NCBI RefSeq assembly: GCF_031582965.1
Contig: NZ_CP134049.1
Location: forward strand, 2,418,001-2,482,000
DNA: 64,000 bases
Direction of reading: 5' to 3'
Origin: Bacillus sp. NEB1478
Lineage (GTDB): Bacteria > Bacillota > Bacilli > Bacillales > Fictibacillaceae
Below, piece by piece: positions 37,254-47,012 of this stretch. The first letter of the stretch is position 1. Each line of letters opens with the position of its first letter. A program made the position numbers and the translations under genes. The notes under the pieces were generated by a model that saw only the letters and a list, made by a program, of their open reading frames with translations, was not told the DNA's origin and made no database searches.

Positions 37254-38042
37254 TTACAATGCTTTTACCATACCGCCGTCTATTAACAAAGATTGTCCGG
37301 TTATATATGAATTAGCGCCTGAGCATAAAAAGACGACCATTTTAGCAAATTCTTCAGGTGTCCCATAACGTCCAAGGGGGATTCCTCCCACTACACTTGC
37401 TTTCACGTCTTCTGTTGAAATACCTTTTTTCTCGGCTGCCATTTGGTCCAGTTCTCCTACCCGATCAGTTCCGATTCGGCCAGGTCCAATCGTATTAATC
37501 AGAATATTGTCTTTCCCTAATTCTTGGGACAAACTTTTAGAAAGACCATTAATTGCCGTTCGGAACGTATTCGATAATATCAGTCCGTCGATCGGCTGCT
37601 TAAATGAAGAGGATGCGATATTTACAATTCGTCCACCGCCATTTTTAACCATGTTTGGTGTGACAGCACGTACTGTCCTGACAAGACTTAACAGTGTCAG
37701 CTCAAACGCTCCTTGCCAATGTTCGTCTTCAAAATCATTAAACCCTCCAGCAGGAGGACCACCAGCATTATTGACTAATACATCGATACTTCCGAAGGTT
37801 TCAACTGTTTCTGCAACGAGCTCATCAATCTCGTTTCGCTGTGTAATATCGCACTTTTTATAACGAACGTTCGAACCTGTTTCTATGTTAATCGCTTCCG
37901 CTGTTTCTGAAAGCAGCTCTTCATCGCGGCTCGTCAGCATCACGTTTGCACCTTCTTTCGCAAACTGCAAGGCACAAGCTTTTCCGAGTCCTTTGCTAGA
38001 CGCTAGAACTAATACGTTTTTCCCTTTTAATCCTAAATCCAT
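37254..38042 (-). CDS. Short-chain dehydrogenase/reductase, atypical active site
   Basis: 262 residues with a Rossmann fold. The nucleotide-binding turn reads ASSKGLGK (14-21) and NNAGG is at 91-95. The usual YxxxK is absent: alignment on the GLSKSL helix puts Ser157 and Arg161 at those positions (LSNTFR). Members of this divergent group are often annotated as 3-oxoacyl-ACP reductase, but the substrate is unknown. Last gene of a three-gene operon with an aldehyde dehydrogenase and a FAH-family enzyme, suggesting catabolism of a carboxylic acid. Confidence 0.82.
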   Translation of the reverse strand: MDLGLKGKNVLVLASSKGLGKACALQFAKEGANVMLTSRDEELLSETAEAINIETGSNVRYKKCDITQRNEIDELVAETVETFGSIDVLVNNAGGPPAGGFNDFEDEHWQGAFELTLLSLVRTVRAVTPNMVKNGGGRIVNIASSSFKQPIDGLILSNTFRTAINGLSKSLSQELGKDNILINTIGPGRIGTDRVGELDQMAAEKKGISTEDVKASVVGGIPLGRYGTPEEFAKMVVFLCSGANSYITGQSLLIDGGMVKAL

Positions 38043-38071
38043 AAGTGCTCACCCGATTCTATTTATTTTTT

Positions 38072-39496
38072 TTATAAAACATAACTTACATATTTTGTTT
38101 CTAAATAAGCTTCCATTCCTTCAATTCCGCCTTCACGGCCTAGGCCGCTTTCTTTCATTCCGCCAAACGGCGCTTGTGCGGCTGATGGAACGCCATCATT
38201 CCATCCGATGATTCCATAATCCAGACCTTCTACTACTTGTGTCCCTTTTGATAAGCTTTCTGTGTAGACGTATGCCGCTAGGCCGAATGGGCTTTTGTTC
38301 GCAAGCATAATACCTTCTTCAATTGTTGAAATCTTATGAATGGGTATAACAGGCCCGAATGTTTCTTCGTTCATGATCAGCATATCTTGGTTCACATTTT
38401 TCAGCACCGTTGGCTCATAATAATATGCGCCGTTTTCAGCTGTTCCCTTCCCGCCAGTCACACACTCTGCGCCATTCGAAACAGCGTTCTCAACATGTTC
38501 CGCTATTTTTTCATATCCATCTTTGTTGATGATTGGTCCGATATCTGTTCCTTCTACAAGCCCGTTTCCAACTTTTAGCTTTTTCGCTTCTGCAGCTACG
38601 AGTGCTGTGAATTCATCATATATATCTTCATGCACATATACTCTGTTTATACAAATACATGTTTGACCAGCATTACGAAACTTTGAAGCTACAACTCCCG
38701 CAACTGCTTTTTTCAGATCTGCGTCATCTAGCACAACGGCTGGTGCATGCCCGCCTAGCTCCATAGATACGTTCTTTACGGTTGCAGCACTTTGCTCGAT
38801 CAGTTTTTTGCCGATTTCAGTAGAACCTGTAAATGTTACTTTTCTTACTTTATCACTGTCCATGATCGCTTTTCCGATCACAGATGAAGCTCCAGTTACA
38901 AGGTTGATAACCCCTTTAGGAAAGCCTGCCTTGTCAGCCAGTTCTACTAGTTTAATGGCCGTCAAAGGGGTTTCTTTTGGAGGCTTCACGATAAATGTAC
39001 AACCTGCTGCAAGCGCCGGTCCTAGTTTTCTTGTAATCATAGCAGCCGGAAAGTTCCACGGGGTAATCGCGGCAACAACCCCCACTGGCTGTTTCAAGAC
39101 TTGCATTCTCTTATTTTGACCGCTCGAAGGAATCGTTCTGCCGTATATCCGCTTTCCTTCTTCCGCATACCATTTTATAAATGACGCGGCATACAGTACT
39201 TCACCTGCAGATTCTTTTAATGGTTTACCCATCTCCAATGTCATCAGTTCAGCAAGTTCATCTTTTTCTTCAACCATTAAATCATGCAGCTTCATAAGAT
39301 AGTCAGCCCGCTCATATGCGGTTAATTTTGACCATCCTGCAAATGCATGATGAGCTGCATCGATAGCAGCATTCGTTTCGTCTTTTCCACATGAAGGCAC
39401 GGTTCCAACTACTTCACCATTTGCCGGGTTATAAACCTCTATCTTTTCAAGATCGCTTCCTGTCCAAGAACCATTAATATAAAGCAGTTTATCCAT
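38072..39496 (-). CDS. NAD(P)-dependent aldehyde dehydrogenase, GabD-like
   Basis: 474 residues, full-length ALDH superfamily member. General base Glu246 (SMELGGHAP) and nucleophile Cys280 (NAGQTCI) are both present, with the TPWNFP motif at 145-150 and TFTGSTEIG at 221-229. It is most like succinate-semialdehyde dehydrogenases. Given a FAH-family hydrolase upstream and an SDR downstream, a dedicated catabolic semialdehyde is equally possible. GGAGG lies seven bases before the ATG. Confidence 0.87.
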   Translation of the reverse strand: MDKLLYINGSWTGSDLEKIEVYNPANGEVVGTVPSCGKDETNAAIDAAHHAFAGWSKLTAYERADYLMKLHDLMVEEKDELAELMTLEMGKPLKESAGEVLYAASFIKWYAEEGKRIYGRTIPSSGQNKRMQVLKQPVGVVAAITPWNFPAAMITRKLGPALAAGCTFIVKPPKETPLTAIKLVELADKAGFPKGVINLVTGASSVIGKAIMDSDKVRKVTFTGSTEIGKKLIEQSAATVKNVSMELGGHAPAVVLDDADLKKAVAGVVASKFRNAGQTCICINRVYVHEDIYDEFTALVAAEAKKLKVGNGLVEGTDIGPIINKDGYEKIAEHVENAVSNGAECVTGGKGTAENGAYYYEPTVLKNVNQDMLIMNEETFGPVIPIHKISTIEEGIMLANKSPFGLAAYVYTESLSKGTQVVEGLDYGIIGWNDGVPSAAQAPFGGMKESGLGREGGIEGMEAYLETKYVSYVL

Positions 39497-39533
39497 GTGA
39501 ATTCCTCCTCTATGTATCTTGTAAAATTCGACT

Positions 39534-40418
39534 TCATTCTACTATTTCATTACTGAGTGTCCCGATTCCTTCTATTGTAATTTCTATCGTGTCACCACTT
39601 TTTAGAAACACAGGCGGTTTCATACCTTTTCCAACACCGGCAGGAGTACCTGTTGCAATAATATCTCCTGCTTCAAGTGTCATTCCTTTTGACAGTTCAG
39701 CTATCATAGTCGGGATGTCAAAAATAAAATCTCTCGTGTTACCGTCTTGTCTTTGCTCGCCATTTACTTTCGTCTGAATTGATAATTTCTCTGGATTCGG
39801 GATTTCAGAATGATGAACAATCCATGGCCCCATTGGACATGTGCCATCCAGGCTTTTTCCGATCAAAAACTGTTTATGCTTTTGCTGCAGATCGCGTGCT
39901 GTAACATCATTGATAATCGAATAGCCAAAAATATAATTCATAGCTTCTTCCTTAGAGATATGAATACCCTTTTTTCCAATGATTATGGCAAGTTCACCTT
40001 CATAATCGAGCTGATCTGTCAGATTCACATGGCTTGGAATTCCTTTTTTATGACCAATAATGGATGTAGGGGCTTTTGAAAACACCATAATATCCTCTGG
40101 AATATCAGCCTCGCTCCCCATCTCAATTGCATGATCACGATAGTTTTTTCCGATGCAGAATACATTTTTTGATGGTCTTGGAATAGGTGCTAATAATTCG
40201 ATTGTTTCTAAAGAATACGTAAAATCACTTACATCAAAACGCGAAATTAACTCCTCTGCCAGCGAAACAAAGGAAGGACCTTGTTCAACACCTTCTAAAA
40301 GGGTTCCTGGAAAGTTTTTATCATTATGTTGTGCCAAGTCAGTAAGGTTGATGATACTCTCGCCTTTAACTGCACCAATGAATAGATTTTCATTATGAAG
40401 CCCGGTTGCAAATTTCAT
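39534..40418 (-). CDS. Fumarylacetoacetate hydrolase family protein
   Basis: 294 residues. The C-terminal FAH domain (about 75-290) shows the YEGELAIIIGKKG metal ligand segment and GYSIINDVTARDLQ near residue 165. A small N-terminal domain precedes it. The family includes acylpyruvate hydrolases, hydratase/isomerases of aromatic meta-cleavage and oxaloacetate decarboxylases such as B. subtilis YisK (301 residues). The exact reaction is not readable. First gene of the operon, with AGGAGG ten bases before the ATG. Confidence 0.85.
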   Translation of the reverse strand: MKFATGLHNENLFIGAVKGESIINLTDLAQHNDKNFPGTLLEGVEQGPSFVSLAEELISRFDVSDFTYSLETIELLAPIPRPSKNVFCIGKNYRDHAIEMGSEADIPEDIMVFSKAPTSIIGHKKGIPSHVNLTDQLDYEGELAIIIGKKGIHISKEEAMNYIFGYSIINDVTARDLQQKHKQFLIGKSLDGTCPMGPWIVHHSEIPNPEKLSIQTKVNGEQRQDGNTRDFIFDIPTMIAELSKGMTLEAGDIIATGTPAGVGKGMKPPVFLKSGDTIEITIEGIGTLSNEIVE

Positions 40419-40608
40419 TTATCAAAAGCCTCCTAGTTATGAATGAAATCATTTATATCTACTATAAAGTTTCTTACTTTTAGCCGTAAAGCAATATGCA
40501 ATGCTGTTTTTTGATAAAACTGATTTTTTACTTCTTTTTAAAATATGGTAAAATAGTGTGTCATCTAAATAACCCGATTTTAGGGTAATCGTAATGAGGT
40601 TATAAATC

Positions 40609-42366
40609 ATGAAAACTGTACTAAGTACGTTAAATGCAAAATATATACACACTTGTCTGGCACTTCGCTATTTAAAAGCTTACAGCGAGCCTGATTTTCC
40701 TATAACGATCCGCGAATTTACGATAAAAGATCCTTCTTTAAATATCGTCACTGACTTGTTTAATCAGCAGCCTGATGTTCTCGGATTCAGCTGCTATATC
40801 TGGAACATTGAAGAAACGATTAAAGTCATTCAAATGTTTAAGAAGATCAAGCCTGAGACGAAGATCGTTCTTGGAGGCCCCGAAGTTTCTTATGATGTTG
40901 CTTACTGGCTTGACCGTATTCCTGAAGTTGATTTTATCGTGGTCAACGAAGGAGAAGAAACTTTTAAACATTTGTTGAGCGAGATTCAAAATGAAAGTCA
41001 GTTTCAAAAAGTAGCTGGTTTAGCTTACCGGAAAGAAGGAAAACCAAAAATCAACGGTCCTCGTGAAAAATTAGACCTAAAAACAGTCACTTCTCCTTTC
41101 CGTTTTGAAGAAGATGTTCAGGATCTTTCTAAAAGGATTACTTATTTTGAAACGAGCCGTGGATGCCCATACTCTTGTGCATTTTGTTTATCTTCTATTG
41201 AAGTTGGAGTACGTTATTTTCATCCTGATGCTGTAAAAGAAGATCTAATCTTTTTGATGGATAACGGAGCAAAAATCATTAAATTCGTCGATCGCACGTT
41301 TAACATTCGCCGTGATTATGCACTCGACATGTTTTCCTTTTTAATAGAGAATCGAAGACCCGGGGTCGTGTTCCAGTTCGAGATCACGGCAGATATTATG
41401 CGGCCTGAAGTCATTGACTATTTAAATGAACACGCGCCAAAAGGACTATTCCGTTTCGAAATTGGTGTTCAATCAACAAATGACGCGGTTAACCTTCTTG
41501 TAGAACGCAGACAAAACTTTGAGAAGCTTACCCGTACGGTTACGACCGTTCGTGATGGTGGAAAAATTGTACAGCATTTAGATTTAATCGCTGGGTTGCC
41601 TAAAGAAGATTACACATCTTTCCGAAAAACATTCAATGATGTTTTCGCATTCGGCATCGAAGAAGTTCAGCTTGGATTCTTAAAAATGCTTCGAGGGACT
41701 GGGCTTCGTCTTACAGCAGCTCAACATGATTATGTTTATATGGATCATTCTCCATATGAAATTCTAGGGAATAATGTTTTATCGTTTGAGGAAATTATTC
41801 GTATTAAACAAGTAGAAGATGTATTGGAAAAATATTGGAACGATCATCGAATGGATCATACAGTAAAATATTTGATCAACCATGTATTTGAATCACCTTT
41901 CGATTTCTTCCAAGAATTTGGAACGTATTGGGAAACAAGAGGCTGGTCTCGTATCGGCCATCAGCTCGAGGATTTATATAAACGGCTTATCGCGTTTTTA
42001 ACAGAAGCTGCACCACACTCTCTACCGGTTGCAGAAAGTTTAATGAAGCTTGATTATTTAGAGCGTCAGCAATTCAAACCACGTAAGCCATGGTGGGAAC
42101 ACACTCAAAACAAAGAGGAATCCTCAAAAGTCCTTACTATTCTTGCAAATGAACCTGATTTAATTGACGGTTTTCCAATTATGACAGAGAAAGATCTTCA
42201 TAAGCATGGATTCGTTACAGAAGCGGCGATTGATCCGTTGTCAGATCAGCTAAAGCCGAATGAAACAATTTCTTATATACTCATTGCGTTATTCGATCCA
42301 AAACTGGATAACACACAAATTTTCACGTTGCCAAAATCTGCTTTTCAAATAAAAAAGGATGCGTAA
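40609..42366 (+). CDS. B12-binding-domain radical SAM protein (DUF4080 type)
   Basis: 585 residues. An N-terminal cobalamin-binding-like domain (1-150) precedes the radical SAM core with the cluster motif RGCPYSCAFC (Cys186, Cys190, Cys193). A C-terminal DUF4080-like region (about 370-570) follows. The N-terminal domain lacks an obvious DxHxxG, so cobalamin may be bound without a histidine ligand or not at all. The substrate is unknown. It stands alone with a GAGGT site and its own terminator. Confidence 0.85.
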   Translation: MKTVLSTLNAKYIHTCLALRYLKAYSEPDFPITIREFTIKDPSLNIVTDLFNQQPDVLGFSCYIWNIEETIKVIQMFKKIKPETKIVLGGPEVSYDVAYWLDRIPEVDFIVVNEGEETFKHLLSEIQNESQFQKVAGLAYRKEGKPKINGPREKLDLKTVTSPFRFEEDVQDLSKRITYFETSRGCPYSCAFCLSSIEVGVRYFHPDAVKEDLIFLMDNGAKIIKFVDRTFNIRRDYALDMFSFLIENRRPGVVFQFEITADIMRPEVIDYLNEHAPKGLFRFEIGVQSTNDAVNLLVERRQNFEKLTRTVTTVRDGGKIVQHLDLIAGLPKEDYTSFRKTFNDVFAFGIEEVQLGFLKMLRGTGLRLTAAQHDYVYMDHSPYEILGNNVLSFEEIIRIKQVEDVLEKYWNDHRMDHTVKYLINHVFESPFDFFQEFGTYWETRGWSRIGHQLEDLYKRLIAFLTEAAPHSLPVAESLMKLDYLERQQFKPRKPWWEHTQNKEESSKVLTILANEPDLIDGFPIMTEKDLHKHGFVTEAAIDPLSDQLKPNETISYILIALFDPKLDNTQIFTLPKSAFQIKKDA

Positions 42367-42381
42367 CCGCATCCTTTTTGT
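42353..42381. terminator. Terminator of the radical SAM gene
   Basis: AAAAAGGATGCG and CGCATCCTTTTT form a tight stem with a three-base loop, overlapping the stop codon. It can also end the converging transcript that stops at 42383. Confidence 0.85.
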
Positions 42382-42382
42382 T

Positions 42383-42712
42383 TTATTTTAAGCTAAAAGC
42401 GGGCTCACCTGAGACGAAGACTTTAGAAGGGTTTACCACAACTGCTTCATTCTTTTTAAGTCCTTTTTTAATCTCAATGACACCTTTTTGTTTTAATCCT
42501 GTTATAACGTTTACTTTATATAGTTTGTCTTTATCAATCGTATACATATATTGTTTGCCATCATTTTTAATAACTGCATTTTGCGGAACACTCACTGCAT
42601 TAGCAGATAAGGTTTCAGGAATGACGATATCAGCTTTCTGTCCTTCCGTTAAAGCCGATTCGTCTTGTGCAAGAAAAGAAATCACAAATAGATGATCTTT
42701 CTTTGAAGGCAT
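42383..42712 (-). CDS. yknX: C-terminal part of a YknX-like efflux adaptor (frameshifted)
   Basis: 109 residues with the end of the beta-barrel domain and the membrane-proximal domain of an HlyD/RND-type adaptor (VPQNAVIKNDGKQYMYTID is typical). The ATG at 42712 shares one base with the TAA of the upstream part. One additional base in the short run before it, for example CAACT read as CAAACT near 42716-42720, would join both into one protein of about 360 residues, near the 377 of B. subtilis YknX. It is therefore probably not an independent gene. Confidence 0.7.
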   Translation of the reverse strand: MPSKKDHLFVISFLAQDESALTEGQKADIVIPETLSANAVSVPQNAVIKNDGKQYMYTIDKDKLYKVNVITGLKQKGVIEIKKGLKKNEAVVVNPSKVFVSGEPAFSLK

Positions 42713-43464
42713 TATAGTTGAACCGTTGCCTTTTGCTTCTTTTTAGAAGCTGATGTTGCAAATTCAACTTCATCACCGGTTTTCACAATGCTCGCGATAT
42801 CCCCGTTCACTTCTGCCTGTATTTCATAATTGCCTTGTCCAACAATTTCTACAAGCGGTTTTTCGCTATCGCTTCCATTTACTACTGTGACAACACCATC
42901 TACCGGGCTTTTAACAGATTGCTCGTCTAGCTTTTTTTCTAACTCCAGTATTTCATCAAACAATACGGCACTTTCTTTTTCAGCTAAGTCTGCTTGCAGC
43001 TCAGCATCTGCCAGCTGTTTTTGTATCATAACTTTTGTATCTGCCGTATCTTTTTCTTCATCAAAACTGGACAATTCACTTTGCCAGTCTGTAATTTCAC
43101 TTGAATAATGACTCGCTTTTACGTCTGCCGCTTCTTTTTCTCTTTTTAGATTGCGAAGTTCTTTTTCTAAATCATTATTTTCATAAGTTGCTATCGTTTG
43201 ACCAGAAGTAACGGTTTCTCCTTCAGTAACCTGTATCTCTTTTATCGAGCCAAGAGATGGATTGTGATGTACATCAAACGTATTTTTGGACTTAGCTAAT
43301 CCTGTAACTTCCCACTTTTTAATAAAATCACGTTCTTTTGATAGTTCCGTTTCAAGTCTTGGTGCCTCTACTGCAGTTGTTTTTTCTCGATCAAACAGCA
43401 TAATATTCATTGTTAATAGGAGAGCAGCGATTACACCTGCTGAAATCCACTTCCATTTATTCAT
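42712..43464 (-). CDS. yknX: N-terminal part of a YknX-like efflux adaptor (frameshifted)
   Basis: 250 residues. An N-terminal membrane anchor (5-25), a biotinyl-lipoyl hairpin split around a coiled coil (about 95-175) and the beginning of a beta-barrel, then a stop just after KKKQKATVQ. The remaining barrel strands continue in another frame at 42712. In B. subtilis YknX works with YknW and the ABC pair YknYZ to protect from the SdpC toxin. No YknY or YknZ gene follows here, so the remnant is unlikely to be functional as an exporter. Confidence 0.75.
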   Translation of the reverse strand: MNKWKWISAGVIAALLLTMNIMLFDREKTTAVEAPRLETELSKERDFIKKWEVTGLAKSKNTFDVHHNPSLGSIKEIQVTEGETVTSGQTIATYENNDLEKELRNLKREKEAADVKASHYSSEITDWQSELSSFDEEKDTADTKVMIQKQLADAELQADLAEKESAVLFDEILELEKKLDEQSVKSPVDGVVTVVNGSDSEKPLVEIVGQGNYEIQAEVNGDIASIVKTGDEVEFATSASKKKQKATVQL

Positions 43465-43478
43465 TTATACGCTCCCCC

Positions 43479-44150
43479 TTACACCAGTTGTCCGCTGACT
43501 AGTGCAGAATATAGAGAAAATAAAACAATCCAAAAAACACAAGTTCCAAGCGTGATAATTAAACAATAAGATTTGGACTTAAAAGATAATCGAACAAGTG
43601 CATAATAAGTCACTGCCGTTCCCCAAACAGTAAATACATTTATGAAGTTTAGAAGCTCCTGCCAAAATCCATGTTTAAAAATCAATACCCCTAAAAACCC
43701 TAATCCCAGCGGCTGAACCACTTCTTCCCCGCCTGATGTAAACTGAAACGGAAGTTCAAAGGCCATACCTGCCAAAAACAAGATATAGATCACACTCATT
43801 ACATAAAAAAGAGCTTTATAGCCAATATCACGGAAAAACAAATATAGAAAAAGTGTACCTGCCTGAATAACAAAAAATGGCACGATAATTCCCCATACTA
43901 AACCAGCTAATCCCAGTAAATATCGTAGGAGCTCTAATTCAGGTGCAGAGAGCTTTGCTGAAACTACAAAATGAATGGTTTTAAACGAAGGAAATGCAGC
44001 AAAAAAAGACAATGCATGAAGTAAACCGCTGACTGCCAATATCGCCACAAACCGCAGCCAAAACCCTTCTTTGTCCTTTGATTCTTTGAAAAATGAAAAA
44101 TATGTATAAGGCTTAGTCAGTGCAGGAATAAACTGAGCGTTTCCTGTCAT
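43479..44150 (-). CDS. yknW: Yip1 family membrane protein (YknW-like)
   Basis: 223 residues with five hydrophobic helices of the Yip1 domain (about 28-215). MTGNAQFIPAL at 44150 is preferred to 44192 because GGGGGAGG lies just before it. It lies 14 bases before the YknX-like adaptor, in the same order as yknW-yknX of B. subtilis. There, YknW assists assembly of the YknXYZ exporter. The exporter ATPase and permease are missing here. Confidence 0.8.
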   Translation of the reverse strand: MTGNAQFIPALTKPYTYFSFFKESKDKEGFWLRFVAILAVSGLLHALSFFAAFPSFKTIHFVVSAKLSAPELELLRYLLGLAGLVWGIIVPFFVIQAGTLFLYLFFRDIGYKALFYVMSVIYILFLAGMAFELPFQFTSGGEEVVQPLGLGFLGVLIFKHGFWQELLNFINVFTVWGTAVTYYALVRLSFKSKSYCLIITLGTCVFWIVLFSLYSALVSGQLV

Positions 44151-44310
44151 ACGGCCTCCCCCTTCTCTCTCTTTATGTCTATATCCTATCACAGATTACC
44201 TTCGGTGAATGACAATTTTTGACGTTTTCATCAAAAAATAGTCATATCTCCGCATAATTACATTTCATTAACAAAAACTAAGCCAAACTCTGTGATCGGG
44301 ATGAGGCGAA

Positions 44311-45921
44311 ATGACTTTCTTTAAAAAACCCAAAAAATTAAAACAAGTCATGCAAGAAAATAAAGAAGCAAATGAACAATCTGTTCAAAACAGTTCGAAT
44401 AATGACACTAAAATAGACGCTCAAAACGGTTCTCAAATTGAAAGTAAGGATATTTCCGTAGTAGGACAAATGACAATCGAGGAATTAGTTGAAGAGGTAA
44501 AAAAACCTTTTTCAAATACAGAAGATATGGTGACGCATTGGATTACCCTTCCTTCTGACAACACCAAAATTGCTTTCCTATTTCTTGATTCTATTATCGA
44601 TAAAAGTATTTTGAAGCTGCACATTTTAAATCCATTCTTTGAACTTAAGGAAGACATTGACAAATTATCGTTTGAAGAAATAGCACAAATTGAATTAAAG
44701 AAACAAGAGGATTTCACACAAGTACCCCAACTTTTGCTGCAATCGAATGCACTTGTTTTTACAAAAGATACATCTTGCTACTATTCCGTTTTAGCACCAG
44801 TAAAGACACAAAGAGACATAAAAGAACCCGATAATGAAGCGATTATTCGAGGTTCTCATGAAGGATTCATTGAAAGTATGACAATGAATCTCGCTCTCAT
44901 CCGAAAACGGTTAAAATCCCCTAAGCTTACTTTTAAGTATTATAGAGTCGGCAAAGAAACACATACGAATATTGCGATGGCTTTCGTTGAGAATATCGCT
45001 AACCCTGATCATGTTAAAGAAGTAGAAAGAAGAATTACTTCCATTGAAGCTGATGCTGTTTATACGCCTGGAAACATAGAAGAGAGTATCGAGGAAAAAC
45101 CGTTTAGTTTTTTTCCGCAAATGTTAAGTACGGAGCGGCCAGATCGGGTTGCAGCTAATCTTATGGAGGGGAGAATCGCACTCATTTATGATACTTCGCC
45201 TACTGCTCACGTAATGCCTGTAAACTTTTTTACTTTTTATCAATCTGTTGACGATTATAATAAGCGGTGGCATATTGGATCGTTTTTTCGTTTCATACGA
45301 CTTTTTAGTTTTTTTATTGCTATTGGTCTTCCTGCACTCTATATCGCGATCGTTTCTTTTCATTTTGAGGTTATACCGTTTAACCTGATTTTGTTAATCA
45401 AAGGATCACTTGAAGATATCCCTTATCCTCCACTTTTTGAAGCAATGCTGATGGAGTTAACGATTGAATTAATACGGGAAGCTTCAATCCGCCTCCCTAC
45501 TCGGATCGGTACGACCATTGCGATCGTTGGTGGTTTAGTAATCGGAGATGCTGTTGTAAAAGCAGGTCTCGTTTCTAACTTAATGATCATTGTTGTGGCG
45601 ATTACCGCTATTGCAGCTTATATCGTTCCTTCTAACGAAATGAGTGCTGCAGTGAGAATTATGCGGTTTCCTTTCATGCTTGCAGCTGCTACTTTAGGTT
45701 TTCTTGGAATTGTTTTCGGCTTTATGATTTTGCTGTTTCATTTGTGCAAACTTTATACGTTTGGCTCTCCATATTTTGCTCCTTTAGCACCATTAAAGAT
45801 CGATGACCTAAAAGATGCCTTTATCAGGTTGCCATTCTGGAAACAGAATAAACGTCCAAGCGATGTGACTCCTTTGAAATCAGATCAAGATAACCGCACA
45901 AGAAAGTGGGATAAAAATTGA
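44311..45921 (+). CDS. Spore germinant receptor A subunit (GerA/GerKA family)
   Basis: 536 residues. The first 55 residues are a hydrophilic Asn/Gln/Lys-rich extension. The N-terminal soluble domain runs to about residue 315, with GSHEGFIESMTMNL near 190, a family signature. Four to five membrane helices (325-490) and a basic cytoplasmic tail follow. With the B and C subunits it forms a nutrient receptor in the spore inner membrane. The start follows GATGAGGCGA. A forespore sigma-G promoter is expected upstream, but I cannot point to one with confidence. The germinant is unknown. Confidence 0.92.
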   Translation: MTFFKKPKKLKQVMQENKEANEQSVQNSSNNDTKIDAQNGSQIESKDISVVGQMTIEELVEEVKKPFSNTEDMVTHWITLPSDNTKIAFLFLDSIIDKSILKLHILNPFFELKEDIDKLSFEEIAQIELKKQEDFTQVPQLLLQSNALVFTKDTSCYYSVLAPVKTQRDIKEPDNEAIIRGSHEGFIESMTMNLALIRKRLKSPKLTFKYYRVGKETHTNIAMAFVENIANPDHVKEVERRITSIEADAVYTPGNIEESIEEKPFSFFPQMLSTERPDRVAANLMEGRIALIYDTSPTAHVMPVNFFTFYQSVDDYNKRWHIGSFFRFIRLFSFFIAIGLPALYIAIVSFHFEVIPFNLILLIKGSLEDIPYPPLFEAMLMELTIELIREASIRLPTRIGTTIAIVGGLVIGDAVVKAGLVSNLMIIVVAITAIAAYIVPSNEMSAAVRIMRFPFMLAAATLGFLGIVFGFMILLFHLCKLYTFGSPYFAPLAPLKIDDLKDAFIRLPFWKQNKRPSDVTPLKSDQDNRTRKWDKN

Positions 45922-47012
45922 AGCATCATACAATAACACATAGACAGCTATTTTTTGTTGTCATTCAAGCACAAATCGGTGTGGGCATCCTTTCCCTTCC
46001 ATATTCGTTGTTTCAAAAAGCAAAAATTGATGGCTGGATGTCACTTCTTATTGCTGGGATTTTGATTCAATTTTCTTTGCTTGCCATTTGGAAGCTTTGC
46101 GATCGCTTTCCACAAAAAACACTTTTTGATTTTCTGCCAAAAATATTAGGGAAGTACTTAGGATTGATTTTCAATGTTATTTACACACTCCACTTTCTAT
46201 TCATTTCTGTCCTAATCTTAATCTTGTATAACAGCATTGTAGCAAAGTGGATTTTATTTGAAACGCCAAGTTGGATAATTATATTAATTATGGCATTCAC
46301 TGGTGCTTATTTCATTTCAAGTTCACCAAGGGAAATAGCAAGGTTCTCAACTATCGTTACACCCCTTTTGCTCATCTTATTTGGTTTCATATTGTACGGC
46401 TACACTGGAGTTCATCCACTCTATATCCTGCCTATGGGTGAAGTGGGCATGAGTACAATCTTAAAAAGCTCTCAAGACGCTGTCGTTGCTTTATTAGGAT
46501 TCGATGTTGCCCTCGTATTCTTAGCTTATACAGAAGGGGCTAGATCGAAGAAAATTAAAGTGATATCCTATGCATCACTATTTGTAACAATTCTTTATAC
46601 TTTTATTGTACTGACAACTTATATGTACTTTAATCCTTTAGAAATTGTTATTGTGCCTGAGCCTGTACTATACATGTTAAAAGCATTTTCTTTCAGTATC
46701 ATAGAACGGACAGATTTAGTCTTTATTTCCATTTGGATGGTTTCTGTTGCTACCTCTTTTATAAGTTATTTATTTTTAACTGCCAAAGGTGTTCAAAAAC
46801 TTTTTGGTTTGAAAGATAATAAAAAATCGGCACCATATATAGCCATTCTGTGTACTCTCATTGCAGTAATTCCAAACGATAAACTCGAAATATCCACTTG
46901 GAATAAATATATAAGTCTTACGTCATTAGCATTTTCAGCTATATTCCCTGTTCTTCTTTTAATTATTGCGGTTATAAGAAAAAAAGAAGACAAAGGAGCT
47001 GCTTCTTCATGA
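45918..47012 (+). CDS. Spore germinant receptor B subunit (GerAB/GerKB family)
   Basis: 364 residues with ten hydrophobic helices, APC-superfamily spore germination permease. The first helix begins FFVVIQAQIGVGILSLPY. The B subunit is thought to bind the nutrient. The start codon is TTG at 45918, overlapping the A-subunit stop as TTGA. No ATG is available before residue 41. It overlaps the C subunit by four bases (ATGA). Confidence 0.9.
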   Translation: MKHHTITHRQLFFVVIQAQIGVGILSLPYSLFQKAKIDGWMSLLIAGILIQFSLLAIWKLCDRFPQKTLFDFLPKILGKYLGLIFNVIYTLHFLFISVLILILYNSIVAKWILFETPSWIIILIMAFTGAYFISSSPREIARFSTIVTPLLLILFGFILYGYTGVHPLYILPMGEVGMSTILKSSQDAVVALLGFDVALVFLAYTEGARSKKIKVISYASLFVTILYTFIVLTTYMYFNPLEIVIVPEPVLYMLKAFSFSIIERTDLVFISIWMVSVATSFISYLFLTAKGVQKLFGLKDNKKSAPYIAILCTLIAVIPNDKLEISTWNKYISLTSLAFSAIFPVLLLIIAVIRKKEDKGAASS

